From: Thermogemmatispora sp042408965
GTDB lineage: Bacteria; Chloroflexota; Ktedonobacteria; Ktedonobacterales; Ktedonobacteraceae
Assembly: GCA_042408965.1 (NCBI GenBank)
Contig: JBHOQN010000072.1
Coordinates: 1-64,000 of the forward strand
Direction of reading: 5' to 3'
Length of the DNA stretch: 64,000 nucleotides
The notes beneath the pieces were generated by a model. The model was not told the DNA's origin and ran no database searches. It was given only the letters and a program-made list of their open reading frames with translations. Positions within the stretch are counted from its first letter, which is position 1, and every line of letters begins with the position of its first letter. The position numbers and the translations under genes were made by a program. Below, in pieces: positions 8,687 through 17,587 of this stretch.

Positions 8687-10702
8687 TCAGATATCCAGCT
8701 CGGCGTTTCTGGCATGGCTCTCGATGAAGCGCTTGCGCGGAGCCACCTCATCGCCCATCAGCATATTAAAGACGCGATCGGCCTCCACCGCCTCCTCAAT
8801 CGTCACACGCAGAATGGTCCGGCGCGCCGGGTCCATGGTGGTCTCCCACAGCGTCTCCGGATTCATCTCGCCCAGGCCTTTGTAGCGCCCCACCTCCGGC
8901 TCCTTCCCATTGTGTGCCGCCTTATACTCAGCGATCAGCGCATCGCGCTCCTCATCCGAATAGACATAGCGCACCTGCTTGCCCATCTTGATGTGATAGA
9001 GCGGCGGCTGGGCAATATAGAGGTGGCCATCGGTGATCAGCGGCTCCATGTAGCGGAAGAAGAAGGTCAGCAGCAGCGTCCGAATGTGGGCACCATCAAC
9101 GTCCGCATCAGACATGATCACAATGCGACCGTAGCGCAGACGCGATTTATCGAACGACTCGCCGATGCCAACGCCGATCGCCGTGATAATGTTCTTGACC
9201 TCCTCATTTTCGAGCATCCGCTGCAGGCGGGCGCGCTCGACGTTGAGGATCTTCCCACGGAGCGGCAGAATGGCCTGGAAATGGCGATCGCGGCCCTGCT
9301 TGGCGGAGCCGCCGGCGGAGTCACCCTCCACGAGGTAGAGTTCACAGCGGTCGGGGCGGCGCTCACTGCAATCGGCCAGCTTGCCGGGGAGCGTCGTATC
9401 AAGGGCGTTCTTGCGCTGCACCAGCTCACGGGCCGCGCGCGCCGCCTCGCGGGCCCGTGCCGAGGTCAGACATTTCTCGATGATGGCCTTCGCCTCAGAG
9501 GGCGTCTCCTCGAGATAGACCGAGAGCATCTCGGCGGTCACGGTCTCTACGATCGGGCGAACCTCAGCGTTATTCAGCTTGGCCTTGGTCTGGGCCTCAA
9601 ACTGGGGATTGGGCACCTTGACACTCACGACGGCCGTCAGCCCCTGGCGCACATCCTCACCAGTCAGATTGCTCTCCTTCTCCTTCAAGAGGCCCATCTT
9701 GCGGGCATAGTCGTTGAGGGTGCGCGTCAGAGCGCTGCGGAAGCCGGTGATGTGCATGCCGCCATCGACGGTATTGATGCCGTTGGCGAAGGAGAACTCA
9801 GTTGTGTTCCAGCTATCATTGTATTGCAGCGCCACCTCGACCTTGACATGGTCGATTTCGCGCACGGTGCTCACGGGGCGAGCCTGCAGGCAGTTGCGAT
9901 TCTTATTGAGGTAGCGCACAAAGGAGACGAGGCCCCCCTCAAAGTAGAAGGTCACCTCGCGCTCGCGCTCGCTGCGCTCATCGCGCAGCGAGATCGTCAG
10001 GCCCCGGTTGAGATAGGCCATCTCACGAAAGCGCTGCGCCAGGATCTCGAAGTTATACTCGCGCGTCTCCATGACCTGCAGGTCAGGCAGAAAGGTCGTT
10101 CTGGTGCCATGCCCCACGGCCGGCCCCAGATCCTCTACCGGCGTCACGGCCACCCCACGCTCATAGCGCTGGCGGTAGCGCCGCCCCTCGCGCGTCACCT
10201 CCACCTCGCACCACTCGGAAAGGGCATTGACCACCGAGACACCGACACCATGCAGGCCACTGCTGAACTGGTAGACCCCGCTGCCGAACTTGCCGCCGGC
10301 GTGCAGGATGGTCATCACCACCTCCAGGGTCGACATCTCTGGCCGCTGGTGATGCTTCTCCACCGGGATGCCGCGCCCGTTATCCTCAATGGTCACCGAC
10401 TCATCAGGGTGGATGACGATCGTCACCGTATCGGCGAAGCCAGCCATCGCCTCGTCCACACTGTTATCCACCACCTCGTAGATCAGATGGTGAAGACCCC
10501 GCTGATCCGTTGACCCGATGTACATACCGGGGCGCACTCGTACGGCCTCCAGCCCCTCCAGAATCTGAATATGCTGCTCACTATATGCGCCATTATTGAC
10601 AGCCGCGCCCTGCTCCTCCCTCGCCCCGTTCAGTGTATGTTTCAGGAGAGCGCCGTCATCAGCTACCTGCTCTGCCGTCAGAGATTCTTTTGCTTTTGCC
10701 AT
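8687..10702 (-). CDS. gyrB: DNA gyrase subunit B (671 aa)
   Basis: The ATPase and TOPRIM subunit of DNA gyrase, which introduces negative supercoils with GyrA. Visible motifs are the GHKL ATPase signatures EVVDNSVDEAMAG (about 76-88), DNGRGIP (about 107-113) and GLHGVGVSVVNALS, then the TOPRIM motifs LVEGDSAGGSAKQ and IMSDADVDGAHIRTLL. The C-terminal end is the usual KRFIESHA-NAELDI. It is slightly long because of about 40 extra residues before the conserved core. gyrA is not in the window. A long leader and an extended -10 promoter lie upstream. Confidence 0.97.
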   Translation of the reverse strand: MAKAKESLTAEQVADDGALLKHTLNGAREEQGAAVNNGAYSEQHIQILEGLEAVRVRPGMYIGSTDQRGLHHLIYEVVDNSVDEAMAGFADTVTIVIHPDESVTIEDNGRGIPVEKHHQRPEMSTLEVVMTILHAGGKFGSGVYQFSSGLHGVGVSVVNALSEWCEVEVTREGRRYRQRYERGVAVTPVEDLGPAVGHGTRTTFLPDLQVMETREYNFEILAQRFREMAYLNRGLTISLRDERSEREREVTFYFEGGLVSFVRYLNKNRNCLQARPVSTVREIDHVKVEVALQYNDSWNTTEFSFANGINTVDGGMHITGFRSALTRTLNDYARKMGLLKEKESNLTGEDVRQGLTAVVSVKVPNPQFEAQTKAKLNNAEVRPIVETVTAEMLSVYLEETPSEAKAIIEKCLTSARAREAARAARELVQRKNALDTTLPGKLADCSERRPDRCELYLVEGDSAGGSAKQGRDRHFQAILPLRGKILNVERARLQRMLENEEVKNIITAIGVGIGESFDKSRLRYGRIVIMSDADVDGAHIRTLLLTFFFRYMEPLITDGHLYIAQPPLYHIKMGKQVRYVYSDEERDALIAEYKAAHNGKEPEVGRYKGLGEMNPETLWETTMDPARRTILRVTIEEAVEADRVFNMLMGDEVAPRKRFIESHARNAELDI

Positions 10703-11306
10703 AGAGTCCGCACGTCCCTTTTACGCTAACTGCCTCTGGAAGGACGTGATAGATCACGCCCCCACAGCCTTCAAGAAAGAGCCAGGCCTCTTCACCCGCT
10801 CCTCGTCGCACTGGATCTCTGCCCCGGCTCCGCTGCGATCGACTGTCTGTCTCCCTCTTGATCCATCCGCACTCCTGCTCTCCGCACACTCCATGGACCA
10901 CATTCCGTGATTCCTCAGGCGTTGCGGCGACGATCAGGGCGAGGAGACAAGCTCTGTGGGGAATAGGCCACGTCTGATACTCTTGCTTTCCAAAATCGTG
11001 AAGCAAATGTGGTAACGAAGTTACCTTCCGATGCCTACCCCATTATATCACATGCAGGGCGAGAGGCCAACCAGATGTAGGAAAATCGCACGGAAGGTCA
11101 TGCAGCGCTCATAAGAAGGCGAGCGCAGACCAGCGCTGGAGCGGCCGGCTGGCTGGTTGACCTCGGCGGAAGCGGGCCAGAAGCTGAGCCGTGCCGTCCA
11201 GGCCGCGCACTGCGACAGATGGACGGAACGGCTCACAGCCACAGGATACTACCGAGCTATTGCCTGGGAACCAGCGCTTGCACCGCATGCATGAAGAGAA
11301 GCCAGA
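10703..11306. other. Non-coding stretch upstream of gyrB
   Basis: About 600 bp with no supportable gene. It holds the probable gyrB promoter (11042-11070) and an adjacent 6-3-6 palindrome. The frames that are open here have no ribosome site and no recognisable protein. Confidence 0.5.
11042..11070 (-). promoter_or_regulatory. Probable gyrB promoter, extended -10
   Basis: On the minus strand, TTGGCC, 17 bp, TATAAT with an upstream TGA (extended -10). The predicted start is about 330 nt before gyrB. The palindrome GGTAAC-GAA-GTTACC (11011-11025) lies about 10-25 bp downstream of the start and could be an operator. Confidence 0.5.
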
Positions 11307-11936
11307 CTAGAACCGATTGCCTCCAAGCGGGCCACTCATCGGCACGCCCGGCGGCTGACTACCCGGAACGCCGGCAACTCCGGGCATCGAGGGCACGCCT
11401 GGCATACCGGCGATTCCAGGCACCCCGGAGACTCCCGGCATGCTTTGCATGGGCATCGGCACAAGATTAGTCGCACAATACGGGCAGAAGGACCAGCGCA
11501 GCTCAAGCAAGCGCTCACACTTGGGGCAGGGCCGCTTCAGCTTCTGGCCACACGACGGGCAGATCTGGAAATCGGACTCCACGCGCGCGTGGCAGTTGGT
11601 GCAGGTCTGGCGCTCGGTCATCTCGGCCAGCAGGGACTCTTCCTCAAGCTGGCGCTCATAGATCTCGGCCAGGGTCTGGCGCGGACGCAGAATCAGGTAG
11701 ATGAACAGGCCGCCAACGTTGAAGACCGTGACGAGGAGCGTGGCAATCACCTGAGTCACCAGGTCCTGCGAGCGGGAGCGAATATCACGAAACGTCCAGA
11801 CGATCAGGCTCAAAGAGAAGACGACATAGAAGGCGATAAAAAAGCCGATGATCAACCCCAGGGCGTTCCCCAGGGTCTCCAGCAGGTTCCCCGCAGCGGG
11901 GGCTCCTATTACGAGAACCATTGGATGCGCGTTCAC
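11307..11936 (-). CDS. Membrane protein with double zinc ribbon and Gly/Pro-rich tail
   Basis: Two membrane helices near the N terminus (LGLIIGFFIAFYVVFSLSLIVW and a second ending LFIYLIL) are followed by a short charged helix. Then come two zinc ribbons with four CxxC knuckles (CTNC, CPSC, CPKC, CPYC). The last 45 residues are repeats of G-V/M-P-G type, collagen-like and low in complexity. The GTG start has AAAGGGG 10 nt upstream; an earlier in-frame start would add 15 poorly supported residues. The role is unknown; such proteins are often stress or membrane-scaffold proteins. Confidence 0.75.
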   Translation of the reverse strand: MNAHPMVLVIGAPAAGNLLETLGNALGLIIGFFIAFYVVFSLSLIVWTFRDIRSRSQDLVTQVIATLLVTVFNVGGLFIYLILRPRQTLAEIYERQLEEESLLAEMTERQTCTNCHARVESDFQICPSCGQKLKRPCPKCERLLELRWSFCPYCATNLVPMPMQSMPGVSGVPGIAGMPGVPSMPGVAGVPGSQPPGVPMSGPLGGNRF

Positions 11937-12097
11937 AGGATACAGGCCCCTTTCAGAATAGACATAGCTCAGTACACACAATTACAACGGACATCCCTGA
12001 TCAAACGTTGCTTATCCAGGACTTCAAGCCAGGTGTTCGTCTTGATTGCATTGCGGATAGCGCTGTGAGGCCGATACCCGCGCTCTCAGCCTGGCGA

Positions 12098-15000
12098 TCA
12101 GCGAAACAATAGAGTGAGAATCTGGCCCGCACCGATGTGCAGCCGAACAGGTGTGTTCTGCAGCGATGAGCTATCCTGCCCGCCCGGCCAGGGCAGTTGC
12201 TCGCCCGGCTCCTCCTGTAAGTTTGCCACAAAGGCTGCCTGGGCGACAAGACCGGGCCAGAGGCAGGCCTCGACGGCGTGGTCGAGCGGATTGTAGACGC
12301 GGAGAACGTGGCCCTGGCCGTCCTGGGCGCGTTTGAGCGCACTGACGACCAGCTCTGGTGGTGAAATCTTCACCAGAGAGACCTCGCTCGGCAGAACGCC
12401 CTCGTGCTGCCCGCTCACTATGGCCCGCACCGGCAGATTGAAGGCCTGCGCCTCGTGCAGCACCAGCCCATCGTTGGCCTCCCACGAGCCGCTGTGTGGC
12501 ACCAGCGCGTAATCGAATTCGTGATGTCCTGGACACTGGGCCTCCGGCGTGTGATACATCGGCCCGGCATGCCCGCGGCGCGTGGAGAGATCATCACGCG
12601 AGAGCCACTCCACACAGCGGAGCAGAGTCAGTGCCAGGGCCATGCCGCCTGGGGCAAGTCCCGGGCCGCTCTTCACTACTTCGTACTCTGGCAGGCCGCG
12701 GTTGAGAACCGCCAGCCCGCTCTGCCCATCGCTGAGATCGACAAAGCGCTTCTGCGGGAAGGTGCTGACCGGTGCCTCTGCCCAGGTGCCGACGTTCTCA
12801 GGGTCTGGAGCTGCCACGGGCCGCAGACGCACTTCAAAGGTCCCCTCGGCTGCTACCCTTTCTATTGTATATGACACAGGAAAGAGGACGCGCAAACGGT
12901 GGTCCCTGGCGTTATTCTCAACGCTGGTGTGGATGTCGATGCGCCGCACGCCAGGGTAGAGCGAGACCTCGCTGGTGATGGGACAATCGACGAGCTGGGT
13001 GCTGCGGGTCTCGCGTCCGCTGCTGCAGGCGGCGGGCAATTGCCAGAGGGCGCTGATGCGCAGGGTGGCGCGCACGGGACCGCTGCTGACCAGCTCGATC
13101 TGCGGCGGACCCGCCGGGGCGCTGATGAGCCGCTCCTGCGCCGGGGGACAGTAGGTATAGAGGTCGCCGACGTCTCCACCGTCGACAAAGCGATTGAGCC
13201 CGCTGAAAACGGCTCCGCTGAGCTTATCCGTCACGGTGAGTGTTCCCGCCTCTGGCTCGACGCTTACCCGATAGAACTCGTTCTCGATGCTCTCTGCTCC
13301 GCAGACGAGGCTGCTCGACGCTGGCCGGGCACTCTCCCGCGCGGTCGGATAGCACCAGTACGTTTTGCAGCCCCAGGCCGGGAGCTCCTGGGCGAGAAAC
13401 TCGATGCGCTGCTGATCCAGCTCGAATACCTCGAACTCCAGGGTGGTGACGGCCTCGTCCTGCAGGAGAGCGAGAATCTGCTCCTCGGCGGCCAGCAGCC
13501 TGTCGCGCGCCACTCGCAGGCGGCCGGCCGGCGCGAGGGCGATCTGAATGCGGCGCAGCTCGGCTGTGACCGCGGGCAGGACGCGCAGGTCGACGATCTC
13601 GTCGGGGTCATCGGGTACGCCCATGGCGATTTTGATGGTGTCCTGGGCCAGGGCGATGAAGCGGCCGGGCGTGTCAAAGGTGCCCTGGGCCTGCAGCGCG
13701 GCCAGGGCCTGCCGCTCAAAGGCCTGGCTGCCGATGCGCCGCCGCTGCTCGCCGACGAGACGGCAGGGCTGCACCATGCCGGCCTGATCGAGGATGAGCG
13801 CCTCGCTGAGCGACTCGGCGACGTGTAGCTCGACGCTCACAGCAGCCTGCCGCGGTCCCGGCCCCATGTTGAAGACGACGATCGGCAGCGGCTCTCCCTC
13901 CCCTGCCGCGAGGGCCGCGGGCGGGCGCGTCTCCACTGCTGCGGTGATCTGCTGCATGGCACGCACCACCAGCGCCTCGCTGATCTGCCGCGATTGGGCA
14001 AAACGCACGCTGTTTTCGCGATGCACCTGGTCAATACTACATCCGCAGATGCTGTCATGCGGCTGATTCTGCAGCAGATATTTCCAGGCCAGGTTGACCA
14101 GGCCCTGTGGATACTCGGCGCCAAGCTGCCAGGCCCAGAGCGTCAGTGGCTCGAGCCAGTGCTCCAGCAGATGCTCCAGGGCGCTGTTCTGCTGCTTGAT
14201 CCACATGCGCGTGGAGAGGACGGCGGGAAGAAGATGGGCGTACTGGCTGCTGCGCAGCTCGCCCTTGATGGTCTGCAGCGGCCGGTTGCGCCGGGCGATC
14301 TGCTGGCGAACGCGCTCGATGTACTGGGGAATGGTGCCGATCTGGATCTGCAGTCCGGCGTAGGGAGCGCGGGCGCCGTCACCCATGGCGGCGCTGGCCA
14401 GGCGCCGGTTGGCCTCTTCAATGGTGGCTGGCAGGCCGTTCTGCGGCTCCAGATGATCGGAGCCGTTCATGAGCAGCAGGGTGTCGGTCGTCGCCCGATC
14501 GAGCAGGTGGGAGACGGCCAGTTCCAGCCGCGTGAGAAACTCGTCGGGCGCCAGTGGCATCAGACGCGCATTGCCGTAGCCATCGGGGAGATAGACCACC
14601 AGGACGGCTGAGCCATCTGGCGCCTCCCAGGTGAATTCGCTCTCCTGCACCTCCTCGCCCACGCCGCGCCAGAGCACGGCGCTCTCGATGCCTGCTCTCC
14701 GCAGGATCTGGGGCATCTGGGCAATGTGACCGAAGCAATCGGGAAGATAGCCAACGCGCATGGGCTCGCCAAATCTGGCGGCCTGGCGCAGGCCGATCTG
14801 CAGATTGCGAATCAAGGCCTCGCCGCTGACCAGAAATTCGTCTGGCTGGAGATACCAGGGGCCGATGAGAATGCGTCCGGCGGCGATATAGCTCCTGAGG
14901 CGCTCCTCCTGCTCTGGCCGTACCTCCAGGTAGTCTTCGAGCACGATCGTCTGCCCATCAAGCATGAAGTACTTGAAGGCCGGATCACGATCGAGAATGT

Positions 15001-15115
15001 CGAGCAGCCTGTCAATCGTCTGCACCAGGCGAATGCGAAATTGCTGAAATGTCAGATACCACTCGCGGTCCCAGTGGGTATGTGGCACCAGAATGACGGT
15101 GAGTTGCCCGCTCAT
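12098..15115 (-). CDS. GH38 alpha-mannosidase (1005 aa)
   Basis: A glycoside hydrolase of family 38, a zinc-dependent retaining alpha-mannosidase or mannosylglycerate-type hydrolase. The N-terminal catalytic barrel starts with HTHWDREWY (residues 12-20), containing metal ligands, and has YLPDCFGHIAQMPQILR around residue 125, where the Asp is the expected nucleophile and metal ligand. Beta-sandwich domains follow. There is no signal peptide, so it is cytoplasmic. GGGG lies 7 nt before the ATG. It is transcribed alone from a promoter embedded in a perfect 15-bp inverted repeat, which suggests regulation by a repressor that senses sugar. The exact substrate is not settled. Confidence 0.93.
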   Translation of the reverse strand: MSGQLTVILVPHTHWDREWYLTFQQFRIRLVQTIDRLLDILDRDPAFKYFMLDGQTIVLEDYLEVRPEQEERLRSYIAAGRILIGPWYLQPDEFLVSGEALIRNLQIGLRQAARFGEPMRVGYLPDCFGHIAQMPQILRRAGIESAVLWRGVGEEVQESEFTWEAPDGSAVLVVYLPDGYGNARLMPLAPDEFLTRLELAVSHLLDRATTDTLLLMNGSDHLEPQNGLPATIEEANRRLASAAMGDGARAPYAGLQIQIGTIPQYIERVRQQIARRNRPLQTIKGELRSSQYAHLLPAVLSTRMWIKQQNSALEHLLEHWLEPLTLWAWQLGAEYPQGLVNLAWKYLLQNQPHDSICGCSIDQVHRENSVRFAQSRQISEALVVRAMQQITAAVETRPPAALAAGEGEPLPIVVFNMGPGPRQAAVSVELHVAESLSEALILDQAGMVQPCRLVGEQRRRIGSQAFERQALAALQAQGTFDTPGRFIALAQDTIKIAMGVPDDPDEIVDLRVLPAVTAELRRIQIALAPAGRLRVARDRLLAAEEQILALLQDEAVTTLEFEVFELDQQRIEFLAQELPAWGCKTYWCYPTARESARPASSSLVCGAESIENEFYRVSVEPEAGTLTVTDKLSGAVFSGLNRFVDGGDVGDLYTYCPPAQERLISAPAGPPQIELVSSGPVRATLRISALWQLPAACSSGRETRSTQLVDCPITSEVSLYPGVRRIDIHTSVENNARDHRLRVLFPVSYTIERVAAEGTFEVRLRPVAAPDPENVGTWAEAPVSTFPQKRFVDLSDGQSGLAVLNRGLPEYEVVKSGPGLAPGGMALALTLLRCVEWLSRDDLSTRRGHAGPMYHTPEAQCPGHHEFDYALVPHSGSWEANDGLVLHEAQAFNLPVRAIVSGQHEGVLPSEVSLVKISPPELVVSALKRAQDGQGHVLRVYNPLDHAVEACLWPGLVAQAAFVANLQEEPGEQLPWPGGQDSSSLQNTPVRLHIGAGQILTLLFR

Positions 15116-15231
15116 ACGCTTTCCCCTGTCATATTTCCATTTTTTATCGATTTATTGCTGTGCATCTACCACCGGCGCGGCGCTCCAGGGAACCTGCTGG
15201 CGGAGCGTTATGAAGAGCACTGATGCAATAA

Positions 15232-15289
15232 ATGTTGAAGGATATTATACTCGCTGTCAATCACCATCGCAACAAATATCCTTCAACAT
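15232..15289 (-). promoter_or_regulatory. GH38 promoter flanked by a perfect inverted operator
   Basis: Two perfect 15-bp arms, ATGTTGAAGGATATT at 15232-15246 and its complement at 15275-15289, are separated by 28 bp. Between them on the minus strand lie TTGCGA (15272-15267), 17 bp, and TATAAT (15249-15244). One arm sits just upstream of the -35, and the other overlaps the -10 and the start site. This geometry fits repression by a dimer or a loop. Confidence 0.6.
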
Positions 15290-15331
15290 AGGGAGAGCTT
15301 CTCTATCGGCGGCCAGGACCTCCCTGGCCTC

Positions 15332-15360
15332 TTGCGGAGCGCCGGCCCGGCGGCTATAAT
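15332..15360 (+). promoter_or_regulatory. Promoter of the methyltransferase gene
   Basis: TTGCGG, 17 bp, TATAAT, pointing at the gene starting at 15439. Confidence 0.6.
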
Positions 15361-15400
15361 CGTTGAGCCAGCCCGGCCACCAGAGCAGGATCAGAGAGCG

Positions 15401-15425
15401 GCAAGGCAAGGCAAGGCAAGGCGAG
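15401..15425 (+). repeat. Pentanucleotide repeat in a 5' leader
   Basis: Four exact copies of GCAAG plus one variant (GCGAG), in the untranslated leader between the promoter and the ribosome site of the methyltransferase gene. Confidence 0.9.
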
Positions 15426-15438
15426 GAAGGTGAGAAGC

Positions 15439-16311
15439 ATGAGCGCCCATGAACGCTATGAACACTACGAACGTATCGTTATATCCCACATCCAGGCCGC
15501 CAGCCTGTTAGAGGCGCGCCGCACGGGGCAGCGCACCTGCCAGATCTCGCCCGATCTGGGGCGCAGTCAGACGGCGGTCGACCTGAGCGAGACGGGGGTG
15601 ATCTTTGGAGGGGGCATGCTGCTTTCCTGGGAGGAGATCGCGAAGATCGCGCAGGCCCCCAATACCTGCTTTCTGCTGGAGGAGGGTCAGGTGCGACCCA
15701 TTCAGACCTTTTCGCCGCTCACGAACCGCCCCTGCAGCCTGTACCCGACAGCCGGGGCCCCCAGCTTGCTGATCGCCGGCTTCGTCATGCACCGCGTCAG
15801 GGATGTCGATCCGCTGGAGGACACGCGGCGCAAGATACGTACGCTGGTCCCGCTGAGCGGCCGCGTGCTGGACACGGCGACAGGCCTGGGCTACACAGCC
15901 ATCGAGGCGGCGCGCTACGCCGAGGAGGTCGTCACCATCGAACTCGATCCCGGCGTTCAGGAGATCGCACGCCTCAATCCCTGGTCGCAGGCACTCTTTG
16001 AGCATCCCAGAATCCGCCAGCTGTTGGGTGATGCCGCCGAGGTGCTGCCGACCCTGGCCGCCGAGTCCTTCACGCGCATCATCCACGATCCGCCGGCCTT
16101 TGATCTGGCGGGCGACCTCTACTCTGGGGCCTTCTACCGCGACCTCTATCGGGTGCTCAGGCGCGGCGGCCGCCTTTTTCACTACATCGGCGACCTGCGC
16201 AGCCGCTCAGCCTCAACGATCACCGGCGGCGTGATCAGGCGCCTGCAGGAGGCTGGCTTCAGGCGCGTTGTGCCGCGGCCAGAGGCCTTCGGCCTGCTGG
16301 CGTACCGCTAG
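15439..16311 (+). CDS. Class I SAM-dependent methyltransferase (290 aa)
   Basis: An N-terminal beta-rich region of about 120 residues precedes a Rossmann methyltransferase domain. The SAM loop is VLDTATGLGYTA (about 143-154), the acidic residue at the end of strand 2 is VVTIELDPG, and motif IV is IIHDPPAFDLAG. The DPPAF motif resembles predicted archaeal-type spermidine-synthase-like or RNA methyltransferases. The substrate is unknown. The ATG with GAGGAAGG 8 nt upstream is preferred over a GTG three codons earlier. It is a single gene convergent with the aminotransferase. Confidence 0.8.
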   Translation: MSAHERYEHYERIVISHIQAASLLEARRTGQRTCQISPDLGRSQTAVDLSETGVIFGGGMLLSWEEIAKIAQAPNTCFLLEEGQVRPIQTFSPLTNRPCSLYPTAGAPSLLIAGFVMHRVRDVDPLEDTRRKIRTLVPLSGRVLDTATGLGYTAIEAARYAEEVVTIELDPGVQEIARLNPWSQALFEHPRIRQLLGDAAEVLPTLAAESFTRIIHDPPAFDLAGDLYSGAFYRDLYRVLRRGGRLFHYIGDLRSRSASTITGGVIRRLQEAGFRRVVPRPEAFGLLAYR

Positions 16312-16336
16312 GGGCGCTGTGGCTCCCTGCCCTCCC

Positions 16337-17530
16337 TCAAGAGGAGGCAGCCAGCTCGCAGATGGCGCGCAGGCCACGCTCGATCTCCTCCTCTGGCGAT
16401 CCCAGGGAGACACGCACGCTCGAGGCCGCCAGCGAGCCGAAGATGGTGCCCGAGGCCACGGCCACATTGTGCTGGCGCAGCAGTTCCAGAGCAAACTGCC
16501 GTCCATCGCGCTGCGCGCCGATGTCGATCAGCAGGTAGAAGGCGCCCCGGGGAGTATAGGTGTAGCGATCGTAGGCCTTGAGCAGCGTTACAGCCTGATC
16601 GCGCCGCTGACGATAGGCCGCGCGCATCTGAGCCACACACTCCTGGGGACCACTGAGGGCGGCGGCGGCGGCACGCTGGACGGCCGTAGAGAGACCGGTG
16701 TAGCTGGCGTTGAGCACCTGGCTGAGGGTCTGCATCAGCCCGGAGCCAGCCACCAGGTAACCGATGCGCCAGCCGGTCATGGCGTAGGTTTTGGAGAAGC
16801 TGTAGACCCCGATGAAGCGCCCCGCCTCCAGCTCAGCCGGCGTCAGCAGGGTCGCCGGGCTGACGTGGTCGCCCTCGAAGATGATCTCATCGTAGCACTC
16901 ATCGGAGAGCAGATAGAGGTCGTGGCGCTGCGCAAACGCCAGTAGATCGGCGACCAGGTGTCGCGGGAAGACGCTGCCGGTCGGGTTGGCGGGGCTATTG
17001 ACGATGAGCAGGCGCGTGCGTGGCGTGACCAGGCGCTCGAGGTGCTGTAGATCGGGCAACCAGGAGCCGGCGGGATTGAGCGGGTAGGGAACGGCCGTGG
17101 CGCCGGCTACGGCGACCTGCAATCGATAGTGTGGCCAGCCTGGATTGGGGAGCAGCACCTCATCGCCGACACCGACGGTCGCCAGCAGGGCGAGCTGCAC
17201 GGCGCCGGTTCCACCAAGGGTCACGGCGACGTTGGCCGGCGAGACGCGATAGCCGTTCACACGGGCGATCTTCTCGACCAGCAGCTCGCGCAGCCAGAGC
17301 CAGCCGGTGGGCGGCGCGTAGAGCTGCGGCTCGCTGCGCAGCGATTCGCTGGCCGCCTGAGTGATATGCTCCGGTGTGGGGAAGTCCGGCTCACCGACCT
17401 GCAGGCGTACGGGCGGCGGCAGGTGCTCGCCACGAGCCTGGGCCTCGCGCTGCATCTGATCAGCGACCAGGCCCAGGACCGTGACATCATTGGGCGGCAT
17501 CTCGTAGAGAGTGGGTTTTCCAACCTTCAT
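16337..17530 (-). CDS. Class I/II PLP-dependent aminotransferase (397 aa)
   Basis: An aspartate-aminotransferase-fold enzyme. Visible features are VGEPDFPTPEH at the N terminus, LLIVNSPANPTGSVF (Asn-Pro loop for the cofactor), LLSDECYDEIIF and SFSKTYAMTGWRIGYL, whose Lys (about residue 245) forms the Schiff base with PLP. The length is normal. The ATG is 8 nt after GAGGAG. It is the second gene after the CoA-transferase, 57 bp downstream on the same strand, so the two may be co-transcribed. The amino acid and keto acid substrates cannot be read from the sequence. Confidence 0.92.
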   Translation of the reverse strand: MKVGKPTLYEMPPNDVTVLGLVADQMQREAQARGEHLPPPVRLQVGEPDFPTPEHITQAASESLRSEPQLYAPPTGWLWLRELLVEKIARVNGYRVSPANVAVTLGGTGAVQLALLATVGVGDEVLLPNPGWPHYRLQVAVAGATAVPYPLNPAGSWLPDLQHLERLVTPRTRLLIVNSPANPTGSVFPRHLVADLLAFAQRHDLYLLSDECYDEIIFEGDHVSPATLLTPAELEAGRFIGVYSFSKTYAMTGWRIGYLVAGSGLMQTLSQVLNASYTGLSTAVQRAAAAALSGPQECVAQMRAAYRQRRDQAVTLLKAYDRYTYTPRGAFYLLIDIGAQRDGRQFALELLRQHNVAVASGTIFGSLAASSVRVSLGSPEEEIERGLRAICELAASS

Positions 17531-17587
17531 AGGCAGCACTCCTCACATCTTCAGGGCAATGCTGGCACGTGCTCGGAGCAGGGCACC

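Noticed and set aside
8714..10513. A 599-codon open frame antisense to gyrB
   Set aside because: It is the shadow of the gyrB coding sequence in GC-rich DNA. The predicted protein has no domain and the other strand has full gyrase motifs.
12899..13828. Open frame antisense to the alpha-mannosidase
   Set aside because: A shadow of the GH38 gene; no independent evidence.
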